From Hippopus hippopus (Eukaryota > Mollusca > Bivalvia > Cardiida > Cardiidae), in the NCBI GenBank assembly GCA_946811185.2, contig OX328109.1, positions 19,566,255 to 19,630,254 on the forward strand: 64,000 bases of DNA. The letters run 5' to 3'. The notes below the pieces were generated by a model. It was not told the DNA's origin. It was given only the letters and a program-made list of their open reading frames with translations, and made no database searches. The translations under genes and the position numbers were made by a program. Below, one piece after another: positions 31,711 through 45,800 of this stretch (position 1 is the stretch's first letter; each line of letters begins with the position of its first letter).

Positions 31711-31725
31711 ATGGCCGCTTCCGGT
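31706..31725 (+). promoter_or_regulatory. YY1-like and ETS-like motifs over the VPS33A start codon
   Basis: CCAAGATGGCCGC at the start codon differs by one base from the YY1 consensus CAAGATGGCGGC. It is followed at 31718 by CTTCCGG, the reverse complement of an ETS/GABP core. Such pairs are typical of TATA-less housekeeping promoters just downstream of the start site. Function is inferred. Confidence 0.45.
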
Positions 31726-31824
31726 GCAAGTCATTTGGGAAATGGAAAGATAAATTTGGGTACTTTACGAGATTACTACAGAAGAGAGCTGTTAGAATGC
31801 CTCGAGAAGTGCAGTGGAACTAAG
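31711..31824 (+). CDS. VPS33A: VPS33A exon 1 (start codon)
   Basis: 38 codons: [20 protein letters not shown] then the [15 protein letters not shown] block, donor gtacct. Vertebrate VPS33A also starts MAA and has RRELxEFLDKCxGxK here, which supports this ATG. Confidence 0.93.
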
Positions 31825-34800
31825 GTACCTTTATAGTTAAAGATACAACATCAGACACGTTGTAAAACTATTTCTAGCCAATTAAAACTTTAAGCAAAAC
31901 TCTGACTTCCTGCCTTGAAAGTGGGTGGAGAGTGACAATATTCGATGCTTTCCATGCTCCTACCCATACAGCTACACTGTAGTCTTTACTTCATAATTCG
32001 CAGGTTTCATGACCCAATAATCCAAAGTCAAACAAAGTGAAACTGGTTTACATTAAAGGAAAGATAGAGCTGACAAAATTTCACCATTGTTTGATCGTAT
32101 GTAAGGCTTTTGATACAGTTCCTCATAGGCGTCTTCTGTTGAAACTAAAGGCTTATGGCATTAAAGGTGAGGTTTTGTCATGGACTGAGGACTTTTTAAA
32201 GAATCATCTTCAAAAGGTAATCGTGAACAGTGTGGACTCTGACTGTCAAAATATTTCCGATGCAGTGAAAGTAAATGTCCACATATGAAAAAAAGCACCT
32301 TGACTGACTCATTATTGAGACTACCATTATATTGTGGATGACAAGTAGCTAGTACTCTAATTGTAGGCCATGTTGTTTGACATTTGCAAATTTTGCATTA
32401 ATCAATGGATTACAGACTAATTTACATGGATAATGATTTTTATATACTCAACTAAAAAGAGGGGGTGAACATCTAATGATGCAATCAACGGGAAGCAATG
32501 GTAATAGAAAATTGACTTTCGGCATCTCCGGTGATTGGTTGATCAAATTTAGTTATTGAATTAGCGGAGTTGTGACGAGTAAGATAATTGAGTACAATTG
32601 GCAAGCCTTTGGTCATCAGTAGATCACATTAGATGTAGGTACGGAATTGGCCGAGTTGTGGCTAATGAACTGAGTATTATCCATGACCTTTCAACTTCCC
32701 AATTAATTTTTTCAATTGATCTTTCAAGTAAAAACAATTATTTAATAAAGAAGACTGTTTCACTAAAACCATATCTCTTTTTACCATTGCTGGATTATAC
32801 CTCATACTTGATATTACCAGAGAGAAAAATTCAAAATGAAGAAACTTCTTGGGATTGAAAGAAAAGTCCCAGATCAGCCTAGTGATCAGACGAGTGTGAA
32901 ATTAGGGGGGGAAAAAAAAAGAACATAAAGCTAGAGACAAGTGGTTTTTAAATTGGGACAAGATTTTTTTTTGGCTCCAGAAATTGGATGCTGATGGCCA
33001 AGTGAGAGCTATATGTAGATCGACTTGGTTTAGGGATACAAATCTAAATTTGAAAATAAATTTACAGTTTTTAGATGTTTATTATTTGCGTATGAAAATT
33101 CATCCTGATTGTATGGGAATCAAACTTCTTCAGGCTGGAATCCAACTTATCAGTTTGGAATTCAACTTCTTCCTGAGTTGAATTTCTGGAATCCAACTTT
33201 CAAAATCCTTGTGAGAACACTGATATTGTTATATCTAGTTTTAAAGTTGTGTACACAACCTATGTACGTCCAGATTTAGAGTATGCAGTGCAAGCACAGA
33301 GCCCAATCTACATTAAGGACATTGAGGTGCTTGAAAGGATTCAGAAATACGCAACCTGTTTTGTGCCAGAATTGAAAAATTTAAATTATGAGCAAAGGTT
33401 CAAGGCTCTGAATATGTATTCAGTGAAGTAAAGGAGATTAAAACGAGATGTAATACATACATGTACATACAAATTGTTCCGCTCAAAATCAGCAGTAAAC
33501 CAGTACAAGTTATTTCAGCAAGCTGATACTCAAACAGGGGCACATTCTATGAAAATTTACAAACCTACTCTCCAGAAATTGTTCCACTCAAAATCAGCAG
33601 TAAACTAGTACAAGTTATTTCAGCAAGCTGATCCTCAAACACGGGCCCATTCTATGAAAATTTACCAACCTAATCTCCGGAAAAGTTTGTTACTGGGTAG
33701 AAACTTTTTTCCATTAGATTGATAAACATCTGGAATGAGCCTCCTGAAACGGTAGTGACTACAGATTCAGTAGACTTGTTTACAAACAGACTTAACTGCC
33801 ACTGGCAGACACAGATCTCCAGATATAGAACACAAGAGGCCATGCCTATAACTTAAACTCTCATAAAAAATGTGATAAATGTAAATGAAAAAGTTTCAGC
33901 CATGAAATACCTTACTTGGTTAGACATTAGGGCATGATTGACAAGCATTAATTTGGGCTAGAAGAGACTATGTCAAGCTTTTCTGAATGCTCCTTTGTAA
34001 AAGTCAAAAATAATTATTTCATGCTATGTATCTGTTATCACTTTACAATACAACCCTAAGTTTTAATGACCTTGAAGAAGAAAACAACAAATTGATAAAA
34101 AAAAAAAAGGAGAGCTGATAAATTGTGATATAAGAATGACAGTGTTACTGACCTGACTTCCCAACTAAAAGCAAGGGAAAAGGAGAAAATATAGGTAACC
34201 AGTATTTTCTCCTTTTCTACCCTATCATAGACATAATTCATCATTTGAGTTACATTCAAGTTGTGGTCTGAAATAGTATAGCAAGAGGACTGTTAACTAT
34301 TGTGCATGAGTAGTTCATGATCATATAACTAGAAAAACCAAATATCCATCTTAAGTTAGAGTTATTAAACTCTGGTACACAGAATTTGACTATTTTAAAT
34401 GTAAAATAAATGTCATAAAATTTATCATAACAAAATCTTTTTATTAACAGATATAATCCTTAAGCTAGAAATTTTTGTTTTTCAGTTAAGCCCTGGATTT
34501 TTCAACAGTGTTTATCAAATTTTTTTTCTCATTTGACAATAACCGAAAATGAGTGCAAGATGGTTACAAAGATAATGAAGCTGAAAACCTTAGAACTTGT
34601 GAGACCTGCGTGGCAAATTGAAGCTCAAAAAAAGAAAAACAAATGTGAATCTAAACCAAAGAATGAACAGGGTAATTTTCAATAAGATAACACTAACAGC
34701 CAAGAGAATTTATTCTAAGCTTTTTCTTCAATTTGCAAAAAAGTCTAGTAGAAATCTCCTGTGGTCCAGTGAAAATTGTAACTCTGTGGTTCACTGATCT

Positions 34801-37800
34801 AGTTGAAAAAAAATATAATTTTGAACCTTGCTTTCGGAAGATGTACCAATGAAATTATGTGTACAGCATTATTCTCCATGACAACCTCTGAGCAACACTT
34901 CTGTAGATAGTTCTTGATATTTCATAGGCTTACTAATCATCTTTCTGTTTGTTGTAAAATGTCTGTATTCAACTTGTCTTAGCTGTGAAAATGGAAATGG
35001 ATTGAAAGAGTTAAATTATTGATCGAGGACCTTATTAATTAGCTGAAAATAAAAAGATATAAACCATGCTCTGTGAAAATGGGGCTTAATGCGTCTGCAA
35101 AAAGTATCGACCCAGGTAGTCCACACAGGCTGGCCTGTGCTGAAACTTTTTGCTATCAGTCAAATTTTTGCATATCAAAGGACCAGTCTAGATACCTGAT
35201 TCAGTCATTTATTAGACAAAGTGGATTTTATCGATCCCTAATAATGTGATGTCTTGCTTGGTACAATGGTTTACAGGATGCATTAAGCCCCCTTTTGCCA
35301 GAGCATGGCTCATATAGCTCTACATGTACAGCCATTTGTAGCCAATGCCAAGCCAGTTCGATAACCATTTTTTCAGAATATGAAGGTTATGCCAGGGACT
35401 ACCTTCAATCTGATGGTGAGTTCAGATGTTATTTTTGTGATTGTTTCTCCACTGTATTGAAAGCACAATAAATAAATAACAGCAGAGCAAGCCTCTGAAT
35501 AGGGGATAGTAGAGAACCAGCTGTAAAGCAGTCACATAAAAACATCTGAGCTTCCTCTGGCAAAGAGTTTAGAATTGCTCTAGTTACTTCAAAACTAAAT
35601 ATTACTCTTTATCTTTTCAGGCTCTTGTATGGGATGAGGCTCTCACTGGTCCATTTGGTCTGATAGCAGAGTATTCCTTACTGAAGGTAACGAAATTCAA
35701 ACTGAAAAACATACAAGTCATGTAGTAAGGTTTTCGGTATTGAAAAAAGAAAAATGCAGATAAATGATTTCTTTGTTGCATTGTTGTAGCAGAATTTAAC
35801 AGACTTATTTGATCATGAAATGTGTATAGGAGAGTCAATAAGGAAATCAGCTGGTTATGTTTGAGCTTTGATAACATATAATCTAGCTAGTGAGGAAATA
35901 TCAAGACTAATACCAAAACTGTAAAGATTTAAATCTGCTGTAATAGAGATCATTTAGAAACTTTCATTGTCCTTTATTATGCGTTGTAAGATTTTTATGC
36001 TAATGAGCAAATTCTTCTTTTCTCAGAGTCATTTGAACTAAGTATTGTCACTTATTTTATTTAGTATGACTATGAAACAAACAGTTTTGCTGAAGACCAG
36101 CAAAACACCTGGTTTAGGTTAGATGTATAATTAGCGATAACTTTACATACAAAATCACTGAAATCTGCTGACCGGCCAAGACAAGTTGTCTCGACCAATT
36201 AAACAGCCAGTCTCATATCTTAGATGTAGAAATTAGGAATGGTTGTTTTACATGGATTCAATAAGTATAAATAATTATGTTTATACCATAGGAGAGAGAT
36301 GTTGAGAAAATGATGTTACTGCCAAAACCTGGACAGGGCCTGCCTCAAAACACCAGTAAAGCACAAAATATTATATTTGTCACAAGGCCAAAGTTGGAAC
36401 TTATGGATTTGATAGCTCAAAGTTTGCACAAGTAAGTTTTAATGCTAAGATGTATTGAATCAGTCTATTAACCATGCATAGGTAACTTTTATCTCCTATG
36501 CAATAATCAGCTTTTGAAAACATGTTAGGACACCTACCTCATCTGAAGGAAACTTAAAGGGTTGATGTTTCACATAAGAGCCATACTCTGGCAAAAGGGG
36601 GCTTAATGCATTCCCTTGATGCATTATACTAAGCAAGTTGTCATATGATTATGGATCCATACAATCCATTTTGTCTAGCAACCTATTGAGTCATGAGGTA
36701 CACTGGTCCTTTGACATGCAGAAAATTGACTATTGCAAAAAGTTATGCCCAGGTCAGCCTGCATGGACTGCGTGGGCTGGCCCGGACAAAAGCTTTTGCA
36801 GTTGCAGTAAGCCCTCTTTTCACAGAGCATGGCTAATATGTTATGACATTCAAGTCTTGTGATTTTGGTTCAGAAAAATAACCCTTGGGAAACTTTTACA
36901 AATAGTTTTGTATCATTTGCGTTGAGATTTGAATTGGGTGTGAATATTCTTTAGTATGCCTTACTTCTAAATAAAATAGAATCACAACAAACATCATCAC
37001 TGCACTAGTTGCATATAGCTGATGTTTATAGTAAACTTTCAGCCATGATTTGCTAGTAAAAGCTATTCCTAAAACTCCTTTAGGCAAAATGATAAAACAA
37101 CGGTATCAAAACTTAACAGTGTTGGATGATTAATTCTAGGAAGTGACATTTTTGTGATTTTCTTTCTAGGGAAGACCAAAGGGGAGGGTTTAGGAAAGAA
37201 TACCACATAATTTTTGTACCTCGTAAAAGTCTGCTGTGTGAAAAGAAACTGAAGGTTTGTACTGTATAGACATAGGAGGATTCAATTCCCATTATTTAAC
37301 TCTCTACCACAAGGCAAAATTTTAGACCTGTCCAAATTGAAAGCATTTGCAGACGACAAAATGGATGTGACTCAAAAGTTGAAATTTGTCTCCGGAAGGG
37401 TAGAAAACTTTGTGGAAAAAGGAGAAAATGCTGGTTTACCAGCATATGTTCCTTTTTCCACAATGTTTTCATACACTTTCATTGTTAGGGTCGTTAAAAA
37501 TCGGGATTGTGTCGTAAAGAGTTAAGTCTTAACCAGACAACAAAATTTTAGATTTGTACAGTTCGAAAGCATTTGTAGATGACAAATTAAATATCATTCA
37601 AATGATAGGATTCAACTTTGAAAGGACAGAAGACATTGTGGGCAAAGGAGAATTAAATGCTAGTTACAAGCATTTTCTGCTCTTCTCTGAGCATTTTGCA
37701 AAGCTTATAGTTATCCTCAGGGTTGTTAAACTAACTACATGGGTTTTATGGATCCAAAATTATGTGCTGACTTGCCTGGTAAAATGTGTAACGAAGATGC

Positions 37801-40800
37801 TTAAACTCCCTTTTCCCGGAGCACTGTCCATACATACTTGCACAGTTATAGATAAGGTTGTTTTAACCCTTTACCACACAATCCCTACTTTTAACGACCC
37901 TAAGGAAGAAGCCTTCTGAAAACATTGAGGGAAAAGGAGAAAATGCTGGTAACCAGCATTTTCTCCTTTTTCCACAATGTTTTCTACCCTATCAAAGATT
38001 AATATCCCCAAATGAGTTGCATTTAAATTGTTGTCTGCAAATGCTTTCAACTTGGACAAGTTAAAATTTCTCTCTTGTGGTAAAGAGTTAACAGGGTACT
38101 GAACAGCCCCTTGTTCAAGAAGGCTTTTTTAAAGCATTGTATAAGAGGAAAGGAGAAAATGCTGGTTACCAGAATTTTCCCCTTTTTTCAAAATGTTTTG
38201 TACCCTCAGAGAAATTTTATCATTTGAGCCACAATGAATTTGTTTTTTGAAGTTATTTGATTTTGAAGTTATCGGAGATATTTATTAATTTATTGTAACA
38301 GGAAGCAGGGGTGCATTGTTCTCTTACCAATATAGATGAGTTTGGTCTAGCTCTGATGCCGTTTGATTCAGACTTATTGTCTATGGAGATGGACAACTCT
38401 TTCAAGGTATGTGAGTATCTTAAGATTACACCCAACACCTGTTTAACCCTATACCACACAATCCAGAGTTTTAACAACTTTCAGGAAGAAGGCTGTTGAA
38501 ATCATGGAAAAAGGAAAAAAATGCTGGTGACCATTTCTCCATTTCCCACAATTTTTTCTACATTCTAAATGCAAATTTCAATTTTTGAGTGACAAATATT
38601 TTGTTGTTTGCAAATACCTTCAATTTGGACCAGTCTAACATTTTGTTTTATGGTAAAGGGTTACATTATTAGATATACTTGGGAGTGCGGAGTTGCTTGC
38701 TGGTAAACATGATGGATTTGTAACTCAGAGTTTCCGGGTTTGATCCCCACTGGCAGCAATGGTTTATGTAGGGATTGTGCTGTGACAGGGGGTTCAAGAG
38801 CCCCAGTCTGGTACTGCTGAAAGCCTGGAAACACATGAATATCTGAGCTAGTGTTATATATGATATAAATGGAATACTGTTAAAACAAATACCAAGAGCC
38901 ATTCAAACAAAAATAACCTATAGTTATACAAATAGAGGATCTTACATAAATTTGTATGTAGATCTGCTATCATTTTCATTAACTCTTCACCAAACAACAA
39001 AATTTCAGGCTTGTCGGAATTGAAAGCATTTGCCAACAACAAAATAAATGTGACTCAAAAATTGAATTTTGTTTTTGATAGAGTAGAAAATATTGTTAGA
39101 AAGGAAAGAATGCTGGTCACCAGTATTTTCTCCTTTTCCCACAATGTTTTCAAAAGCTCCTTTCTCAGGCTTGTTAAAAGATGTGATTATGTGTTAAAGG
39201 GTAAGGGTTAAACAAGTTGACTAAAACCTTATGATGCTAACCTTTAAAGTATGAGTAGCGGACAAAAATAAAAAGTTGTATCTTAAAATGCATTTAAGTT
39301 TAAATCATACCTTTTAAATCTTGGAAGTTATTTTAACGATGGCAATTTTCTGTTGTACAGTCGGTCCAAGTGTTAGTCGCTGGCAGAAAAATGAATTTCA
39401 ATATCATGTAAAAAGTAAAGAAAAGATAGAGCGACCTGGCAACTTTTGACCTAGTTTTGAAATTAATTTTGCCTGCCTAAGACTAATACCAGGACCAACT
39501 GTACAATAACAGATTGACCTCTTCACAGTAATTTCCATCTTTCTGAATGGTATGATTCAAATTTAAATGCATTTTACTGCCCGGTTTGTTTACTCTTGGC
39601 TGCTGTTGGGCCTTTAAGAGGGAGTAAACTGAGCGAAAATTTTAATAGGTTAGCACATGTATATGTTTTACATCTATCATGTACTGTTGCATTATGTTAC
39701 ATTGGTCAGAATGTGAATGGTATTAAAAAGATGTTTCTATATTAATAAGCCTCTTTTTATACAGGAATGTTACCTGGAGAATGATACAACAAGCATGTTC
39801 TATGCAGCCCAGTCCCTAGTCACACTTCAGACACTGTATGGAATTATACCAAACATATATGGAAAAGGAGAATGTGCCAAGGTAAGCTTTTATGTGTTCC
39901 CTACCCCAGAAGATACCATATTTAACCATTTACCAAACGACAAAATTTTAGACTTGTTCAAGTTGAAAGCATTTGCATACAACAAATTAAATGTAGCAAA
40001 AAGGATGATATTTGTCATAGAAAAGGTAGAAATCATGTTTTCTACCCTTCCCAAAACAAATTTCAGTTTTTGAGTCACTTTAATTTTGTCGTCTGCAAAT
40101 GTTTTCAGTTTGTACCAGTCTAAATTTTGTGGTTTGATAGAGTGTTAAAGCATTAAACTGACTTGTGCTATTTTCACAAAGAGAACTGTCTTTTTTTTTC
40201 TTGGTAATATCATAAATGATATTGGAAAAGGAGCAATTACTTGTATTAAGCATTTGCTCCATTTACCACAATGTTTTCAATGTGGTCAGTCTGCTATAAT
40301 AGCATAAAAAGTCCTTAATATGATGAATTTGTAATGGTTTGATTTTGATAGGTTTGTTTACATTTTTAACATGAATAAAGTGATTACAACATGATTTATT
40401 CTTCTCATACCTCTTAGAATCATTTTGACATTGTCAATGCAGGAAAGCAGCCACTTGCTTGGGAAGAAAGTGTTGCAAATAGTTTTGGTATAGAAACTTT
40501 AGTAACTCATGGATTGGTGCTATACATGTAGCAGCCTCCCAGATATAACTGAAAAACTGTTGAAAATAACATTTAACCCTTTACCACACAACTGACCTTT
40601 ACGAAGAAGGCTTTTGAAAACATTGTGGGAAAAGTAGAAATTGCTGGAAGCCAAGATTTTCTCCTTTTCCGACGTTGTTTTCTACATTTTCAAGGACAAA
40701 TGTAATCAGTCGAGCCACATTAACCCTTTACCACACAATGCCAAGTTTTAACAACCCTAAGAAGGAAGGCTTTTGAAAACATTGTAGGAAAAGAAGAAAA

Positions 40801-42778
40801 TGCTGGTAACCAGCATTTTCTCCTTTTCCCACAATGTTTTCTTCCCTTTAGAGACAATTCCCATTATTTTAGCCATATTCAACTTACTGTCTTTAAATGC
40901 TTTTAATTTTGAAATGTCTAAAGTTTTGTTGTGTGGTAAAGGTTTAAATTTGTCATCTGCACATGTTTTCAGTAGAGACAAGTCTAAAGTTTAGTTGTTT
41001 GGTAAAGAGTTAACACAAAGCATTCAAACAAATTACCTTACTAATTACAGCATGTGGTTGACATGATGATGAGAATGAGACGAGAGCTGGAGGGACAAGA
41101 ACCACAAATCACTCCCCAGATTGACAACCTGTTAATTATAGACAGAACAGTAGACCTTCTCACCCCATTACTGTCACAACTCACATACGAGGGGCTAATA
41201 GACGAGATATTTGGAATAAATAACAGTAGTATTTTTATCAGTGTCACTTATTAACCAGTTACTAAACAATCCCATTTAACAACCTGGAGAAATTCGGCTT
41301 TTGAAAAGATGGTGGGAAAAGTAAAAAATGTTGGTAAACAGCTTTTGCTCATTTTCCCCCACAATCTTTTGCTACCCTTTCAAAGACAAAAACAAATTCT
41401 TGGGTCACTTTTAATATGTCGTTTTTAAATGCATTTAAGTTTGAGTGGCCTAAAATGTTGAGGTCAAACAACAAGATTTTAGACTCTTTCCAATGAAGCA
41501 ATTGTAGACTACAACATAAATGTGGCTCAAACGATTGAGTGGATCTTTGAAAGGGTAGAATACTTTGTGGAAAGTGAGAAAATGCTGGTAACCAGCATTT
41601 TTTCCTTTTCCCTCAGTGTTTTCAAAAGCTCTTTCCTAAGGATCTTTAACACACAGAATTGTGTAATTTAGGGCTTATCTACCTTTTACAATTAGTTTAA
41701 AAAAAATTACGTGTCAGGCACATGTTAATGTACAGATGCTACTCTAAATCAAATACTGCCTCAAAATGAAGTGAAGACATAAAGAGATAAAGAATGAAAA
41801 CCAGAATTTCAAAGAAAACCCCTTAAAAATGGCATATTGTCAATAGTTTCCAGGACCAACTTTACTTGATATGACATTCCAATCTTTTCAATTGAATCTT
41901 TCAGTCACAATCCCATAAGAGGATACAAGGGAAAATCTAGGAAGGAGATGTTGTTTCACAAACTAGCAATCCAAACAAGTGATGTGATTGATAAGAAAGT
42001 GAATGTTGAGCCCTGGGGCTGTATTTATCCAACTATTCTGAATAATATTCTAATTCTAGAATTAAAGAATTTTCTAAATTTGAAAGTAACACACTTTCTG
42101 ATTGGCTAAACCAAGATGGTTTTGGCAATCAAAATTTGTGTTTCTGTCTAAATTAGCTAAGACATCACTGTAGACTGGTTGGTAGTTACAGGCCTTGGGC
42201 CAGCTTGAATAAAATACATGAATCTCACAAAATAATGGAGTTATATTCTGTGCTGTATGAATTTGGATCTACGGCCTCTAGGAAAGCAAATGAAGATGTG
42301 ATTGATATCTCAAGAGTTATGTTCTTATACCTCCCACCTACAAGTAGCGGGGGTATACTGGTTTCACAATGTCTGTCAGTCTGTCTGTCGATCCATCCCT
42401 CTTGTTTTTGTTTCTGTGGTCTAACACAAAAGCCGTTTGACCTAGGTCCCTGATACTTTATACAAGTATTGTTCATGACCCAAGGAAGTGCCGAATTGAT
42501 TTTGGGTCACATTGGTCAAAGGTTAAGGTCACAGTTGAAATTTGTTTAAAAGTTGTTTCCGTGCTCAAAGTCAATACTTGTTTGACCTAGGACCCTGAAA
42601 CTTTTTACAAGTGTTGCTCATGACCCAAGAAGGTGCCCTATTGTTTTTGGGTCACATGTGTCAAAGGTTAAGGTCACAGGTGAAATTTGTTTGAAAATCG
42701 TTTCTGTGCTCTAACTCAATACTTGTTTGACCTAGGACCCTGGAACTTTTTACAAGTATTGCTCATGACCCAAGGAGG

Positions 42779-42815
<37 letters not shown>

Positions 42816-45800
42816 TGGGTCAAAGGTCAGATCGCAGGTGATCTTTGTGTTGAAAATCATTTCCGTTCTCTGATTGTGCTGTTTCAGTGACAAGGTGATG
42901 GTGGGGGGTATTTGCTGTGCGACATTTTTTGTTATTTTTGTTTATCTATACAGCTATAGTTAAGTTACCCCCAGAGAAGTTTCAGAGCAACAAGGAACAG
43001 AGTGCAGGAACATCAGACATGGAGTATAAATCAGTTGTGTTGAATTCCGCAGATGAACTGTTCGCTGATTTAAGAGATAGAAATTTCAGTGCTGTTGGAG
43101 AATCTGTCAGCAAAAAAGCAAAAATCATAACTGCACAATTTGACGTATGTATAGTCTGTAATCTTCAGGAATTTATATTTAAGTTAGTACTTCTTAATAT
43201 TCATTTTTTTTCAGGTCTATTGTTGGTTGATGGGACATAAATCCAACTAAAACTAATTTACTAGAGTTTCATATAGATTTATATTTATTGCTATTACAGT
43301 AATTATATTGTTTTTGTGATAATCATTGTCTGTAGGCAAACATGAATATTGGGCACTCCTTTAGCTCAGTGATTTAACCCTTTACCGCACAATGCTGACT
43401 TTAAACGACCCTGGGAAAAAATCCTTCGGAAAAATTGTGGGAAAAGGAGAAAATGCTGGTAACCAGCATTTTCTCCATTTCCCACAATGTTTTTTACCCT
43501 ATCATGGAAAAATCGCACCCTTTGAGCCATACTGAAATTGTCGTTTGCAAATAATTTCAATTTGGACAAGGCTAAAATCTTGTTGTCTGGTAAAAGGTTA
43601 AGTGTTGGATATGTGATTGGGTCTGATGCTTTCCTCCTAGTTGTCCTATTAGTGTTCTTTGGTGTGGCACTGCAGACTTTATTCTCTTGCTTTTCAAACA
43701 AATGCATCATTAAAGAGCTCAAACCAGAATACATTTAAAATATAGTTGTAAATAATATAAAATCTATTTAAACAAACAAATATTCAAAAAGTGTGATTTA
43801 CTCAACTGTTAGTTTTGGATATGTCTATTTGATTGTGATTAGGTTTTCTTTATCAATGTGCTATAACTGAGCTCATGATATTTCGGTGAAATTTTATGAC
43901 ACTTTTGTTTTCCTTTTCAGTATGTTATCAGTCATGACACACACAGTTTTAGAAATACACATGCAGTTTAATTTTTTTTTCCTGCCTAAAAATGCTCAAA
44001 GTTTGCATTGTGTGAACAGGTTATAAGCAAATAAATTTTTCACCATTGCTAATATTGGAATGTTAGTATGATTAATGTTGGATCAATCACCATGGCAAAT
44101 TAAGTAAGAGAAGGCATCAAAGCGTAAACGCTGTGTTTCCTCTTCTCATTTTCTTTGTTTTCAGGAAAGGCATGCAGCAAAAACTGTAGGAGAAATGAAA
44201 AACTTTGTCTCAAAACTACCACATTTACAACAAGTTAGAGCTTCTCTGGCGACACGTAAGTAATACTTGGATTTTTAGCTCACCTTAGCACGAAGTGCTC
44301 AGGATGAGCTATTGTGATCACTGACCGTCCGTCCGTCGTCCGTCCGTTCGCATTTCTTTGTTTACACTCTAGCATCTACCAATATTAATATTAACCAATC
44401 AGCACCAAACTTGGTCAAAATATATATGACCATTAGATCTCGGATGAGTTTGATTATGGGTCTAATCAGACCGGAACAACTGGAGTATCTTGCCCTTGAA
44501 TTAGAAAAATTGCTATATTTGACTTAGTTTACATTCTAGCATCTACAATTTTTAACCAATCAGCATCAAACTTGGTCAAAATATATATGACCATAAGATC
44601 TCAGATGAGTTTGATTATGGGTCTAATCGGACCAGAACAACTGGAGTTATTTGCGCTTGAATTAGAAAAATTGCTATATTTGACTTTGTTTACACTCTAG
44701 CATCTACAATTAGTAACCAATCAGCACCAAACTTGGTCAAAATATATATGACCATAAGATCTCGGATGAGTTCGATTGTGGGTTTAATCGGACCAGAGCA
44801 ACTGGAGTTATTTGCCCTTGAATTAGAAAAATTGCTATAATTGACTTTGTTTACACTCTAGCATCTACAATTTTTAACCAATCAGTATCAAACTTGGTCA
44901 AAATACTTATGACCATAAGATCTCGGATGAGTTCAATTATTGGTCTAATCGGACCAGAACAACTGGAGTTATTTGCCCTTGAATTAGAAAGTTCTTTCGA
45001 ATAGTTCTTTGTCTGGAGCATAACTTTGTCATCTACAGTCAGATTGTCTTGAAACTTGGCATTTGTGTTGTTGCAATAATACTGAGTGCAGTGTGAAAGA
45101 ACCATAACTCTACATCATACTGTCTATGAATTATTTCCCTTTGATCATCATTTTTACAGCATTTTCTGCTTGTCCGGAATATAACTTTGTCATCTCTAGC
45201 CTGAACATTTTCAAATTTGGTATGCATGATTGTTAAAAAATTACGGAGTGCAGTGCACAAGAACCATAACTCTTCCTAGTACGAATTTTGAGTTATTCCC
45301 CCCTCGACCTTCATTTTTATAGCATTTCTTGCTTGTCCGGAGCAAAACTTTGTAATGTTAAGTAGGAATGACTTGAAATATGGTATGCTTATTTGTTGCA
45401 ATATTTGGACATGCAGTGCACAAGAATTGTAACTCTACCTTGTGCTGTCTTTGAGTTATTTCCCTTTGATCATCATTTTTACAGCATTTAGTGCTTGTCC
45501 GGAATATAACATTGTCATCTCAAGTCAGAACGACATCAAACTTGGTATGCATGTTTGTTGCAATATTACCGAGTACTGTGCGCAAGAACAATAACTCTAC
45601 CTAGCGCGGATTTTGAGTAATTCCACTTTGATCTTCATTTTTACAGTATTTCTTGCTTGTCCGGAACGGAACTTTGAAGTCTCAAGTCAAATTGACTTGA
45701 GACTTGGTAAACATGTTTGTTGCATTACCTGCCCTTTGCGATTATTATACCTCCTTGACAACTGGCGGTGGGATGGGCATATCTTGCGACAATTTGCCGT

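Noticed and set aside
32598..32858. Additional LINE-encoded domain
   Set aside because: No reverse-transcriptase or endonuclease motif could be recognised in this frame.
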